From Kitasatospora cineracea (GTDB lineage Bacteria > Actinomycetota > Actinomycetes > Streptomycetales > Streptomycetaceae): 64,000 nt of DNA. Numbering within the stretch: position 1 is the first letter of the stretch; each line of letters begins with the position of its first letter. Below are positions 51,080-59,819 of this stretch, piece by piece. The stretch is from assembly GCF_003751605.1 (NCBI RefSeq), contig NZ_RJVJ01000003.1:1-64000 (forward strand). The letters run 5' to 3'. A program made the translations under genes and the position numbers. A model generated the notes under the pieces. It was not told the DNA's origin, ran no database searches, and saw only the letters and a list, made by a program, of their open reading frames with translations.

Positions 51080-52981
51080 TCAGGGGCGGGCCGCCAGCCG
51101 GTGCAGGTCGGTGGCGAGCCGGTGCAGGTGGTGGCGGGTCGCGTCGAAGTGGCGGTGGTCGGCGGGGGCGGCCGGGGCGAGCGCGGTGTCCACCGTCCGC
51201 TCCACCTCGTCGATCAGCGCGGCCCAGCGCGCGGTCGCCCCCTGCCGCCACGGCGGCTCCCGCCGAATCCGCTCGAACTCGGCCCGGGCCGCCGCGAGTT
51301 GCAGGTGCGGGACGGTCGCGGCGGCGGAGACTGCGGCGCCCGGCCGGTACGGGGCCGGGGCCGCCGTCCGGGGGCGGTGTGGGGTCAGCGCGAGGGCGGC
51401 CTGCTCGACGGCACCGGCCAGCCGGCGGGCCACCGCCGGGTGCCGGTGGCGCGGGCCGAACAGCTCACCCGCCAGCACCGCGGCCAGGCAGCCGATCGCG
51501 CAGGACGCCAGGTTCGGCAGCAGCAGCGGCAGGCCCGGATCGCCCGCGAGCTGCGTGGCCATCAGCACCACCGTGGCCAGGGCCGCCGCCTGGTACAGGT
51601 AGCCGGTGCCGGACAGCGCCGGGACCAGCCCCGCCGCCAACGCCAGCACCGCCAGCAGCGCCCCGTCCGGCCCGGCGCAGGCCAGCACCAGCCCGCTGCC
51701 CAGCAGTCCCAGCGCGGTGCCGCAGAACCGTTCCAGCGCACGCCCGGTGACCGGACCGACCTCCGGACGGCAGACGAAGGTCACGTTCAGCACCGCCCAG
51801 TACGGGTGCCGCAGGTCCCAGTGCGCGGCCGCCGCCCCCGCCAGCAGCAGCGCCGCCCCCACCCGCAGGCCGCCCAGCCAGGACCGCGGGTCCGCCAGCA
51901 CCGCCCGGACCGCCGCCCGCCGCCGGCCCGGGGACAGACCGGCCCGCAGACCGGCCCGCAGACCGGCGGACCCGACGGGCCCCGGGCCCGGGTCCACCGC
52001 CGCGCGGGCCGCCCGGACCAGCCGGACGTCCAGCGGGCCGTGCCCCGGCGGCCACGCCCCGCCCGCGCCCGGCCGCCCCGCCGCCACCCGTCCGGCCTCG
52101 GCCCGCAGCCGGCCGACCAGCGCCGGATCGGCCACCAGCCCCCGCGCCCCCGCCGAGGACGCCGCCTCGGCCAGCGCCAGCAGGCCCGGCAGGTGGCGGG
52201 CCAGCAGCACGCTGCCCCCCACCGAACCGGTGTGCCTGGCCCGTTCCAGCACGTCGTGCAGCGCCCGCCGCCGCGCCGTCCCGGCCGGGCCCGCCGCGTC
52301 CGGCGCCAGCACCGCCGCACACCCCGCCAGGCACTGCGCGAGCAGCGCCCGTTCGGCCCGGCCCCGGAAGAACGGCCGCCCGGCCAGCGCCAGCCCGACC
52401 ACCGACAGCCCGCCCAGCAGCATCAGCGCCGGCGGCCACCAGAGCGGGCCCGGCAGCGGCAGGTCCATCGCCACCTCGGCGTCCATCAGCAGGATCATCG
52501 CCCCCAGCGACCCCTCCACCCCCAGCGTGGCCAGCACCCCCGCCACCACCCCCAGCGCGGGCAGCACCCCCGGCGCGAACCACCGCCCCTGCGCCGCCAG
52601 CATGGCGAACGCCCCTGCCGCGCCCAGCAGTTGGGGCAACAGCATGGTGATCGCCCGGTGCCGGTAGGCGGCCGCCACATCGGTCAGCACCGCCGACAGC
52701 GCCCCCATCGCCACCATCACCCCCTCCGCGGGCCGCCCCAGCCCCAGCCCGACCCCGGCCGGGGCGGTCACCGCCAGCGCCGACCGCCACACCGCCGGGG
52801 AGACGGCGGGCCGCCCCTTGGGCGCACAGGTCTGCCGCACCCACCGCAGGGTCCGGCCCGACTCCCGCCGGAAGCGGGACGGGGCTGCGGCCGGTTCCGG
52901 GCCCGGCTTCGGACGCCGGGCCCGGGGCAGCGGGAGGTCGGACCGGAGCGTGCGGTGACGCCCGTGTCGAAGTGTTGACAT
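51080..52981 (-). CDS. FUSC-family (aromatic acid exporter-like) membrane protein
   Basis: 633 residues if started at ATG 52981 (ATG 52990 also possible; no clear ribosome site for either). Two membrane blocks of about six helices each (SALAVTAPAGVGLGLG..GPLWWPPALMLLGGLSVVGLALAG; LRVGAALLLAGAAAAHWDLRHPYWAVLNVTFVCRPEVGPVTGRALERFCGTALGLLGSGLVLAC), separated by an Ala/Arg-rich cytoplasmic segment. The 'HPYWAVLNVTFVCRPEVGPVTGRALERFCGT' stretch is the FUSC/YccS hallmark (helix, then 'R..GT..G'). The C-terminal ~120 residues are cytoplasmic and His-rich. Likely an exporter of aromatic or weak acids; substrate unknown. Confidence 0.8.
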   Translation of the reverse strand: MSTLRHGRHRTLRSDLPLPRARRPKPGPEPAAAPSRFRRESGRTLRWVRQTCAPKGRPAVSPAVWRSALAVTAPAGVGLGLGRPAEGVMVAMGALSAVLTDVAAAYRHRAITMLLPQLLGAAGAFAMLAAQGRWFAPGVLPALGVVAGVLATLGVEGSLGAMILLMDAEVAMDLPLPGPLWWPPALMLLGGLSVVGLALAGRPFFRGRAERALLAQCLAGCAAVLAPDAAGPAGTARRRALHDVLERARHTGSVGGSVLLARHLPGLLALAEAASSAGARGLVADPALVGRLRAEAGRVAAGRPGAGGAWPPGHGPLDVRLVRAARAAVDPGPGPVGSAGLRAGLRAGLSPGRRRAAVRAVLADPRSWLGGLRVGAALLLAGAAAAHWDLRHPYWAVLNVTFVCRPEVGPVTGRALERFCGTALGLLGSGLVLACAGPDGALLAVLALAAGLVPALSGTGYLYQAAALATVVLMATQLAGDPGLPLLLPNLASCAIGCLAAVLAGELFGPRHRHPAVARRLAGAVEQAALALTPHRPRTAAPAPYRPGAAVSAAATVPHLQLAAARAEFERIRREPPWRQGATARWAALIDEVERTVDTALAPAAPADHRHFDATRHHLHRLATDLHRLAARP

Positions 52982-53117
52982 GCGGCACATGCAAGGCGAC
53001 GCCCCGCCCCCGCCGACCCGGCGCCACCGCCGCCCTGCGCCGCCTGGAGTCGGGATTTCGCTTGCCCGGGGGAGACCGCGTGACCTCCCGGTGTCCCCCG
53101 GACGGAGTGCGTAACCC

Positions 53118-53172
53118 CCCGCCGGCCCGGTGCGCGGGCGGCCGTTCCCGAGCTCCGCACCGGGCCGGCGGG
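53118..53172 (-). terminator. 17-bp hairpin terminator of chitinase-like gene
   Basis: Arm 53118-53134 (cccgccggcccggtgcg) pairs exactly with 53156-53172; 21-base loop. Begins 16 bases beyond the GH18 gene stop. Confidence 0.75.
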
Positions 53173-53187
53173 TTCGGGCCTGGTGGC

Positions 53188-54843
53188 TCAGTAGTGGGCG
53201 CCGAGGTCCTTCCAGGCACCCCACTCACCGGTGGTCCCGGGCTGCTCGCCCTGCGTCCACCACTTGGCCCGCCAGTTGCGGCCCGTCCACGAGACGGTGT
53301 CGCCGTTGGTGTAGACCTGCGCGGGGTTCCAGGCGGCAGTGGCGCAGGGCGGCGGGGGGACCGGGCTCACCACGGTGAGGGTGTAGGTGGCGTCGGCCCG
53401 GAACGAGCTGCCCCGCCCGGTCACCGTCAGCCGGTAGACGCCGGGGACGGCCGCGGACGTGGTCGCCAGCGACAGGGTGGCGGCCGAGTTGCTCTGGTTG
53501 CCCGGATAGCCGGTGAAGACCACGGCGGGGTCGACCGAGGCGGTGACCCCCGCCGGGGTGCCGCTGACCCCGACCGTCACGTACTCCACCTGGGCGTGGT
53601 TGACCGCCGCGCTCACCGTGGTGGTCACCGAGGAGCCGGCGACCACGCTGCCCGCGTCCTGGCCCAGGTGCATGAGGAAGCTGGGCCCCTCGTCGGTGAT
53701 CGAGGGGAAGGGGGACGAGGGCGAGGAGGGCGAGGAGGGCGAGGAGGGCGAGGAGGGCGACGGGGAGTGGTAGACGGGCGGGGGGTCGGTGAACGGCTGG
53801 AAGGCCCTGCTGAACTGCCAGGCGCTCTGGGCGGTGCCCGAGCAGGAGTCCGACCCGGCCGTGCCCGGGCAGTCGCCGTTGTCGCGCTGCAGCGACCGGA
53901 ACGACAGGGTGCTGACGCCCTTGGCCGCCGCCCAGCTCTCCACGGCGGCGGCGTCCGCGGTGCTGAACGTCTCCTCCGGGCCGTAGTGGTCGACGCCGAT
54001 CATTTCGGTGATCCCGATCGAGCCCCACAGCTGCGCGTCGGTCCTGGACGGGTACAGCTGCTGCAACTGGTCGTGCAGGCCCTGCGCGGAGCTCCGGGTG
54101 TCGGCGGCCATGTCGTGCCGGGGGCCGTCGCGGTAGTCGAACGTCAGCAGGTTGACGACGTCGATCCGGGCGCCGTTGCACAGCGCGTTCTGCAGCACGG
54201 CCAGGCCGCCGGGGGTCAGGCCCGCGGGGGTGGCCGGCAGGGTGTACGAGAACTGGAGGGGGCGGCCGACGGACGTCGCCCAGTCCTCGGTCAGCCTGAC
54301 CGCCTTGTTGCGGCGGTCGATGCCGGCCGAGTCGGCCAGCGAGCCGCCCTCGACGTCCAGGTCGATCCGGCTGACGCCGTACGACAGGACGACGTTCTGG
54401 AAGGCCGTGGCGATCGCCCCGACATCGGTGCAGCTGTCGGCGATCTCGGTGCCGGCGCGGTCGGCCGCGGGCCCGCCGAAGGACAGGACGGCGTCACCGC
54501 CGCCCGCCCGCAGGTAGTCGATGTCGTCGGTGAACCTCGGCGCCCGGTCGACCCGGAAGGCCGGGGTGCTGGTGTCGCCGTTCCAGTACGGCGTGCAGGA
54601 GCCCTTGGCGTCGGCCTGGACGGGGCCCAGCGTCACGAACTTGTTGCCGGACCGCGTGGAGAGGGCGGACAGGCTGTCACCGGTCGTCCGGGCGTCGAAG
54701 TACGGGGCGAAGACCCGGGCGGGCAGTGGGGTGCCCGCCGCGTCGGCGGTGCCCGAGCCGGTCAGCGTCAGGCCGGCCAGGGCGGTGACGCCGAGGACTC
54801 CGGCGAGCAGGGCTCGGAACGGTCTGCGAACGGGTCCTGTCAT
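53188..54843 (-). CDS. Secreted GH18 chitinase-like protein with Ig-like domain and C-terminal CBM5/12
   Basis: 551 residues; ATG 54843 with GGGAG nine bases upstream, preferred over TTG 54861. Signal peptide ALLAGVLGVTALAGLTLTGSGTADA. GH18 barrel residues ~40-340: PYFDA, GDAVLSFGG, SRIDLDVEGG (D161, D163 and catalytic E165; the first Asp of DxxDxDxE is Ser), VNLLTFDYRDG, SIGITEMIGVD. Then a SPSPSSPSSPSS linker, an Ig-like domain (SFLMHLGQDAGSVVAGSS..YTLTVV) and a CBM5/12 (WNPAQVYTNGDTVSWTGRNWRAKWWTQGEQPG..WKDLG). Degrades chitin or peptidoglycan-like glycans. No DasR-type site recognised upstream. Divergent from LacI gene 3. Confidence 0.88.
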   Translation of the reverse strand: MTGPVRRPFRALLAGVLGVTALAGLTLTGSGTADAAGTPLPARVFAPYFDARTTGDSLSALSTRSGNKFVTLGPVQADAKGSCTPYWNGDTSTPAFRVDRAPRFTDDIDYLRAGGGDAVLSFGGPAADRAGTEIADSCTDVGAIATAFQNVVLSYGVSRIDLDVEGGSLADSAGIDRRNKAVRLTEDWATSVGRPLQFSYTLPATPAGLTPGGLAVLQNALCNGARIDVVNLLTFDYRDGPRHDMAADTRSSAQGLHDQLQQLYPSRTDAQLWGSIGITEMIGVDHYGPEETFSTADAAAVESWAAAKGVSTLSFRSLQRDNGDCPGTAGSDSCSGTAQSAWQFSRAFQPFTDPPPVYHSPSPSSPSSPSSPSSPSSPFPSITDEGPSFLMHLGQDAGSVVAGSSVTTTVSAAVNHAQVEYVTVGVSGTPAGVTASVDPAVVFTGYPGNQSNSAATLSLATTSAAVPGVYRLTVTGRGSSFRADATYTLTVVSPVPPPPCATAAWNPAQVYTNGDTVSWTGRNWRAKWWTQGEQPGTTGEWGAWKDLGAHY

Positions 54844-55051
54844 GGACCGCGCTCCCTTCAACTGTGGGGGAAGGCAACGGACTTCGGCCTTCGGGGAGGG
54901 GGGCTCTGGTCCGGCCCCATGGTCGCGGTCCGGGCCGCACGACTGTCAAGAGTCCTTACAGACCATCCGGCCGACCGGTCCGGTGACTCCCGCTTTCGTT
55001 GATTTTCATGGAGCAGTCGTTTTTTTGCAGTCCGGACAGTAGCCTTCGGGC

Positions 55052-56074
55052 ATGAAGAAGAAGCTGGACGAGGTGGCCCGGTTCGCCGGCGTGAGCACGG
55101 TGACGGTGAGCCGGGTGCTGCGCAACCGGCCGGGGGTGTCGCGGGAGACGCGCGCGGCGGTGCTGACGGCGCTGGACGTGATGGGCCTGGAGCGGCCCGC
55201 CGGCTTCCGGTCGGAGCGGGCGCCGCTGGTCGGCCTGGTCGTCCCCGACCTGCAGAATCCCGTCTTCCCGGCGTTCTGCGAGGTACTGGCGGGGGCGCTG
55301 AGCAAGCAGGGGCTGATGCCGGTGCTGTGCACCCGCACCGCCGACGGCGTCTCGGAGGCGAACTACATCGAGATGCTGCTGCGGCAGAACGTCGCCGGCA
55401 TCGTGTTCGTGGGGGCCAGCTACGCGGACGCCGGGCCCGAGCAGGGGCGGGCGCTGCGCGAGCGCGAGGTGCCGGTGGTGCTGATCAACGCGGCCGACGG
55501 GCACCGGGGTTCGTCGCTGGTCTCGGTCGACGACGAGGCCGCCGTCGAGCAGGCGCTGGCCCACCTGGAGGCGCTCGGGCACGAGCGGATCGGGCTGCTG
55601 CTCGGCCCGGCCGGACACGTGCCGTCCGTACGCAAACTGGAGGCGTTCGCCCGGCACCTGCGCCGGCGCGGGCGGGAGGGGGAGCTGGGCCGGCTGGTGG
55701 CCCACGCGATGTTCTCGATGGACGGCGGAGCGGCGGCCGTGCCCAGGCTGGTGGAGGCCGGGGCGAGCGCGGTGGTGTGCGCGAGCGACGCGCTGGCGCT
55801 GGGCGCGGTGCGGCGGCTGCGGCGCGAGGGACTGGTGGTGCCGGACGACGTCTCGGTGGTCGGGTTCGACGACTCTCCGTACATGATCGCCACCGATCCG
55901 CCGCTGACCACGGTGCGCCAGCCGACCGCCGCGATGGCCGCCGCGGCGGCCAAGGCCCTGGTCGACCAGATCGAGGGCCGCCAAGTGCCCGCGGGGGAGG
56001 TGCTGTTCGAGCCCGAGCTGATCGTGCGCGGGTCGACCGGTCCGGTACGCGCAGTGATCGCCACCGGGAGGTAG
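55052..56074 (+). CDS. LacI-family repressor, likely of the alpha-1,3-glucan locus (3)
   Basis: 340 residues, ATG 55052. HTH KLDEVARFAGVSTVTVSRVLRNRPGVSRETRAAV with recognition helix STVTVSRVL, different from the SHQTVSRVL of the two arabinose repressors. Effector domain: LVGLVVPDLQNPVFPAFCEVLAGALSKQG, GIVFVGASYADAGPE, VVCASDALALGAVRRLRREG, DVSVVGFDDSPYMIATDPPLTTVRQP. Immediately upstream of an ABC importer whose promoter carries a TGnAAnCGnTTnCA-type operator, as expected for this helix class. Probably released by an imported alpha-glucan oligosaccharide. Confidence 0.88.
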   Translation: MKKKLDEVARFAGVSTVTVSRVLRNRPGVSRETRAAVLTALDVMGLERPAGFRSERAPLVGLVVPDLQNPVFPAFCEVLAGALSKQGLMPVLCTRTADGVSEANYIEMLLRQNVAGIVFVGASYADAGPEQGRALREREVPVVLINAADGHRGSSLVSVDDEAAVEQALAHLEALGHERIGLLLGPAGHVPSVRKLEAFARHLRRRGREGELGRLVAHAMFSMDGGAAAVPRLVEAGASAVVCASDALALGAVRRLRREGLVVPDDVSVVGFDDSPYMIATDPPLTTVRQPTAAMAAAAAKALVDQIEGRQVPAGEVLFEPELIVRGSTGPVRAVIATGR

Positions 56075-56116
56075 GTCACGAAGCCGGACGGCGCGCAAGG
56101 ATATTGCGTCACACTG

Positions 56117-56240
56117 TTGACTCTTTGCGTTCACGATGTCAGTGTTCGGGTCATCGACGAGCGCCCGAGGCAACCAGCCGGGCCTCCTCATCCGTCAAGC
56201 CGCTTGCGCGTTCGTCCACTCCCCGGCGCAAGCGGTTGCA
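56117..56240 (+). promoter_or_regulatory. Promoter/operator region of the alpha-glucan ABC importer
   Basis: CGCAAGCGGTTGCA at 56227-56240 matches the LacI/GalR consensus TGnAAnCGnTTnCA at all but the first base and ends 25 bases before the binding-protein start. A second short dyad CAAGCCGCTTG is at 56196-56206. A TTGACT hexamer at 56117 may be a -35 element; the -10 is unclear. Confidence 0.65.
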
Positions 56241-56265
56241 GGTCCCACGGAAGGTCCGAATCAGC

Positions 56266-57624
56266 ATGGACAGCAACAGAATCCGCCGTGTCTCCGCCGT
56301 GGCGCTGGCCGCGGCCACCGCCCTCGCGGCCGCCGCCTGCGGCAGCAGCGGCAGCGGCTCGGGTGACGCCGGCGGCGTGGTCACCATCTCGGTCAACGGC
56401 CTCCCCCCGGCCACCCAGACCGTGGACCGCAAGAACTTCGAGGACGACGTCAAGGCGTTCGAGGCGAGCCACCCGAACATCAGGATCGACGCCCACGAGG
56501 GCCTGATGGACCCGAAGACCTTCGCCGCGAAGCTCGCGGGCGGGCAGCTGGAGGACGTCTACTACGTCTACTTCACCGACCCCGCGGGCCTGATCCAGCG
56601 CCACCAGGCCGCCGACATCACCCCGTACCTGAAGGACGTCCCCGCGCTCGCCGACGTCAAGCCCGAGCTGCAGCGGGTCTTCACGGGCAAGGACGGCAAG
56701 GTCTACGGCCTGCCCACCGGCAACTACTCGATGGGCCTGGTCTACAACCGCGAGCTGTTCACCAGGGCCGGGCTGGACCCGGACAAGCCGCCGACCACCT
56801 GGGACGAGGTCCGCACCGCCGCGCAGAGGATCACCGCGCTCGGCGACGGCACCACCGGCTACGCCGACTTCTCCAAGAACAACCAGGGCGGCTGGCACCT
56901 GACCGCGTGGATCTACTCGCTGGGCGGCGACGTCGCCACCCAGGACGGCACGGGCAAGTGGAAGGCCGCCGTCGACTCCGACGCGAGCCGCAAGGCCCTG
57001 CAGTACCTGCACGACATGCGGTGGACCGACAACAGCATGGGCAGCCGCCAACTGCTGGAGATCCCCGACGTCCAGAAGGCGATGGGCGCGGGCAAGCTCG
57101 GCATGTACCTCGCCGGCCCCGACAACATCCCCACCATCGTCAAGCAGTTCGAGCGCAAGTACGACGAGTACGGGCTGGCCGCGATGCCCGGCACCGCCAC
57201 GCTCGGCGGCGGCGACGGCTTCATGTTCAACCCCAAGGACACCCCGGCGAAGATCAAGGCCGGCCTGGCCTGGGTCCAGTGGAAGTACCTGAACCCGGAC
57301 CGGCAGGAGGAGACCGACAAGAAGTCGGCCGGCTCCGACATCCCGATCGGCCTGCCCCAGCCCGACCTGTTCGACGGGAAGAGCGGCGAGACGGTCAAGG
57401 CCGTGCACGCCAAGTACGCCAACGTCCCGCAGCAGAACTACCAGCCGTTCGTGGACCGTTCCGCGGAGGTGAAGGTCAAGGTCGAGCCGCCGAACGCGCA
57501 GCAGATCTACACCGTGCTGGACGGCGTGATGCAGGCCGTGCTCACCAAGCAGGACGCGAACGTCGACGAGCTGCTGAAGGACGCGCAGAAGAAGGTCGAC
57601 ACCATCCTCGCCACCGCGCAGTGA
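56266..57624 (+). CDS. ABC transporter substrate-binding lipoprotein for oligosaccharides (CUT1 family)
   Basis: 452 residues, ATG 56266. Signal ends in the lipobox AAAC|GSS. Type II binding fold of the CUT1 (maltodextrin-type) family: NFEDDVKAFEASHPNIRIDAHEG, FAAKLAGGQLEDVYYVYFTDPAGLI, VYGLPTGNYSMGLVYNRELFTRAGLDPDKPPTTWDEVRTAAQRI, GYADFSKNNQGGWHLTAWIYSLGGDV, GLAAMPG..GDGFMFNPKD. Captures an oligosaccharide outside the membrane for the two permeases that follow. The operator sits in its promoter. With a GH87 glucanase and a GH13 glucosidase downstream, nigero-oligosaccharides are the most likely ligand (inference). Confidence 0.88.
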   Translation: MDSNRIRRVSAVALAAATALAAAACGSSGSGSGDAGGVVTISVNGLPPATQTVDRKNFEDDVKAFEASHPNIRIDAHEGLMDPKTFAAKLAGGQLEDVYYVYFTDPAGLIQRHQAADITPYLKDVPALADVKPELQRVFTGKDGKVYGLPTGNYSMGLVYNRELFTRAGLDPDKPPTTWDEVRTAAQRITALGDGTTGYADFSKNNQGGWHLTAWIYSLGGDVATQDGTGKWKAAVDSDASRKALQYLHDMRWTDNSMGSRQLLEIPDVQKAMGAGKLGMYLAGPDNIPTIVKQFERKYDEYGLAAMPGTATLGGGDGFMFNPKDTPAKIKAGLAWVQWKYLNPDRQEETDKKSAGSDIPIGLPQPDLFDGKSGETVKAVHAKYANVPQQNYQPFVDRSAEVKVKVEPPNAQQIYTVLDGVMQAVLTKQDANVDELLKDAQKKVDTILATAQ

Positions 57625-57736
57625 GCCCGGGGCGCGGCCGGCCGCACGCCCCCGCCGCCGGCCGCACCCGCCGGTCCGCCATCCGTCCGTCCTCGGTCCG
57701 TCCTCCCGGTCCCGCCCGAGCCGAAAGCCACCAGCC

Positions 57737-58699
57737 ATGAAGGTCGACACCGTCGGCGCCCCGCGCCGCACCCAGCGGCGGCCCGCCGCCGGCCCCGCAC
57801 CGTCCCCGCCCTCCTCCCCGCGCCGGGCGGGACTGCGCCGCCGCGTCGCCGACAACCTCGTCGGGTACCTGTTCCTCGGCGCCGGCATCCTCGCCTTCGC
57901 CCTGTTCTCCTGGTACCCGATCGTCCGCGGGTTCCTGCTGAGCTTCCAGCAGGTCGACTTCGCGCAGCCCGCGACCTGGGTCGGCCTGGACAACTTCCAG
58001 CGCCTGTTCGACGACCCGCTGTTCCTCACCGCCTGGCGCAACACCCTGTGGTTCACCGCGCTGGCCCTGGTGTTCGGCTTCGCCGCGCCGTTCGTCACCG
58101 CCGTCGTCCTCAACGAGCTGCGCCACGGCCGGGCCTACCTGCGGATGACCGTCTACCTGCCGGTGATGCTGCCGCCGATCGTCACCGTCCTGCTGTGGCG
58201 CTGGTTCTACGACCCGGGCCCGGGCCTGTTCAACCACGCGCTGGGGATCCTGCACCTGCCCCCGCAGCAGTGGCTGGAGTCGGAGAACCTGTCGATGCTG
58301 TCGCTGGTCCTGGTCTCCACCTGGGCCAACATGGGCACCACCACGCTGATCTACCTCGCCGCCCTCCAGGGCGTGCCCGGCGAACTGTACGAGGCCGCGC
58401 AGCTCGACGGCGCCTCGATCCGGCAGCGGCTGTGGCACGTGACGATCCCGCAGATGCGCTTCATCCTGCTGATCACGCTGCTGCTCCAGGTCATCGGCAC
58501 CATGCAGGTGTTCATCGAACCCTTCGTGCTGACCGGCGGCGGACCGAACGACGCCACCGTCACCGTCCTGCTGCTGCTCTACCGCTACGCCTTCGTCTAC
58601 AACGACTTCGGCCTGGCCAGCGCGATGAGCACCGTCCTGTTCGTCGTCCTCGGCGCCTTCGCCGGCCTCTACCTGCGCCTGACCCGCTCCAAGGGCTGA
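57737..58699 (+). CDS. ABC transporter permease (CUT1, MalF-type)
   Basis: 320 residues, ATG 57737. Basic, Pro-rich cytoplasmic N-terminus, then six helices (NLVGYLFLGAGILAFALFSWYPIV..GAFAGLYLRLTRSKG). The EAA loop that docks the ATPase reads YEAAQLDGASIRQRLWHVTIPQM. MalF-type features are WVGLDNFQRLFDDPLF after helix 1 and FVLTGGGPNDATVTVLLLLYRYAF. Works with the next permease; no ATPase gene is nearby, so energy probably comes from a shared MsiK-like ATPase, the usual arrangement in streptomycetes. Confidence 0.9.
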   Translation: MKVDTVGAPRRTQRRPAAGPAPSPPSSPRRAGLRRRVADNLVGYLFLGAGILAFALFSWYPIVRGFLLSFQQVDFAQPATWVGLDNFQRLFDDPLFLTAWRNTLWFTALALVFGFAAPFVTAVVLNELRHGRAYLRMTVYLPVMLPPIVTVLLWRWFYDPGPGLFNHALGILHLPPQQWLESENLSMLSLVLVSTWANMGTTTLIYLAALQGVPGELYEAAQLDGASIRQRLWHVTIPQMRFILLITLLLQVIGTMQVFIEPFVLTGGGPNDATVTVLLLLYRYAFVYNDFGLASAMSTVLFVVLGAFAGLYLRLTRSKG

Positions 58700-58711
58700 G
58701 AGGAACCCGCC

Positions 58712-59602
58712 ATGGCCACCGCCGAATCCGCCGCCCGCACCCTCGTCGCCCCCGCCGAACTCGACCGGCCGCTCGGACGCCTGCTCTACCGGACCGTGCT
58801 GGGCACCGTCCTGGTCACCTTCACCGCCGCGTTCGTCTTTCCGCTGTACTGGCTGGTCTCCGGCGCGCTGAAGTCCTCCGCCGAACTCGCCGACCCGCAC
58901 CCGACGCTGCTCCCGCACAGCTTCCACCCCGAGAGCTACAGCCAGGCGTGGAGCAGCACCGGACTGGGCCGCTACTTCCTCAACACCCTGCTGCTGGCCG
59001 CCGGTGCGCTGCTCCTCCAACTGGTGGTGGACGTCTGCGCCGCCTACGCGCTGTCCAAGCTGCGGCCGGTGCTGGGCAACGTCGTCCTCGCGATGATGCT
59101 GGCCACCCTGATGCTGCCGGTCTCCGCGCTGCTGGTGCCCACCTACCTGACGGTGGTGGACATCCCGCTGATCCACGTCAACCTGATCAACACGCCGTTC
59201 GCCGTCTGGCTGCCCGCCTGCGCCAACGCCTTCAACATCTTCGTGCTGAAGCGGTTCTTCGACCAGATCCCGGAGGAGCTGATCGACGCCGCCCGGATCG
59301 ACGGCGCCGGGCCGGTGCGGATCCTGCTGCACGTGGTGCTGCCGCTGGCCCGGCCGGTCCTCGCCGTGGTGTCCATCTTCGCGGTGGTCGGCGTCTGGAA
59401 GGACTTCCTGTGGCCGATGCTGACGCTGCCCGACCCCAAGGGCCAGCCGATCACCGTCGCCCTCAACACCCTCGCCAACGACATGCCCGCCAACCAGCTG
59501 CTGGCCGGCATGGCGATGGCCGCCGTCCCGCTGCTGGTGATCTTCCTGCTGTTCCAGCGCCACATCATGGCGGGACTGACCGCCGGCAGCCTCAAGGGCT
59601 GA
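58712..59602 (+). CDS. ABC transporter permease (CUT1, MalG-type)
   Basis: 296 residues, ATG 58712 (GAGAGGAA upstream), 12 bases after the partner permease. Six helices; MalG-type sequences include FPLYWLVSGALKSSAEL, FLNTLLLAAGALLLQLVVDVCAAYALSKL, the EAA loop EELIDAARIDGAGPVRILLHVVLPLARP, and GVWKDFLWPMLTL. C-terminus FLLFQRHIMAGLTAGSLKG is the conserved family ending. Forms the translocation pore with the MalF-type subunit. Confidence 0.9.
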   Translation: MATAESAARTLVAPAELDRPLGRLLYRTVLGTVLVTFTAAFVFPLYWLVSGALKSSAELADPHPTLLPHSFHPESYSQAWSSTGLGRYFLNTLLLAAGALLLQLVVDVCAAYALSKLRPVLGNVVLAMMLATLMLPVSALLVPTYLTVVDIPLIHVNLINTPFAVWLPACANAFNIFVLKRFFDQIPEELIDAARIDGAGPVRILLHVVLPLARPVLAVVSIFAVVGVWKDFLWPMLTLPDPKGQPITVALNTLANDMPANQLLAGMAMAAVPLLVIFLLFQRHIMAGLTAGSLKG

Positions 59603-59625
59603 ACCATCGTGCAATAAAAGGGAAT

Positions 59626-59638
59626 TGACGGTACGTCA
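59626..59638. promoter_or_regulatory. TGACG-N3-CGTCA palindrome before the GH87 gene
   Basis: TGACGGTACGTCA, perfect 5-bp arms, 24 bases after the permease stop and ~180 bases before the glucanase start; preceded by GGAAT as at 13896. May mark a separate promoter for the hydrolase genes. Confidence 0.4.
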
Positions 59639-59819
59639 GTTCTTGGCCCGCCCTCGCGCGCGGGTTGCCGTCCCCGGTGCCGACCTCCCGGGGACGGCAC
59701 CGCCCCCCACCGACCCGGCGCCGGCCGAAGCAGCCGCTCGACCCGGCCGGCGCCGCCGCACCACCCCCCCCACCCCCACACCGGGAGCCGTCGCGCCCCG
59801 GTCACCTTCGGGAGCCCAC

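Noticed and set aside
54844..55051. DasR-type site upstream of the GH18 gene
   Set aside because: I searched for the ACTGGTCTAGACCACT-like pattern and 12-bp chitinase direct repeats and found none that match well.
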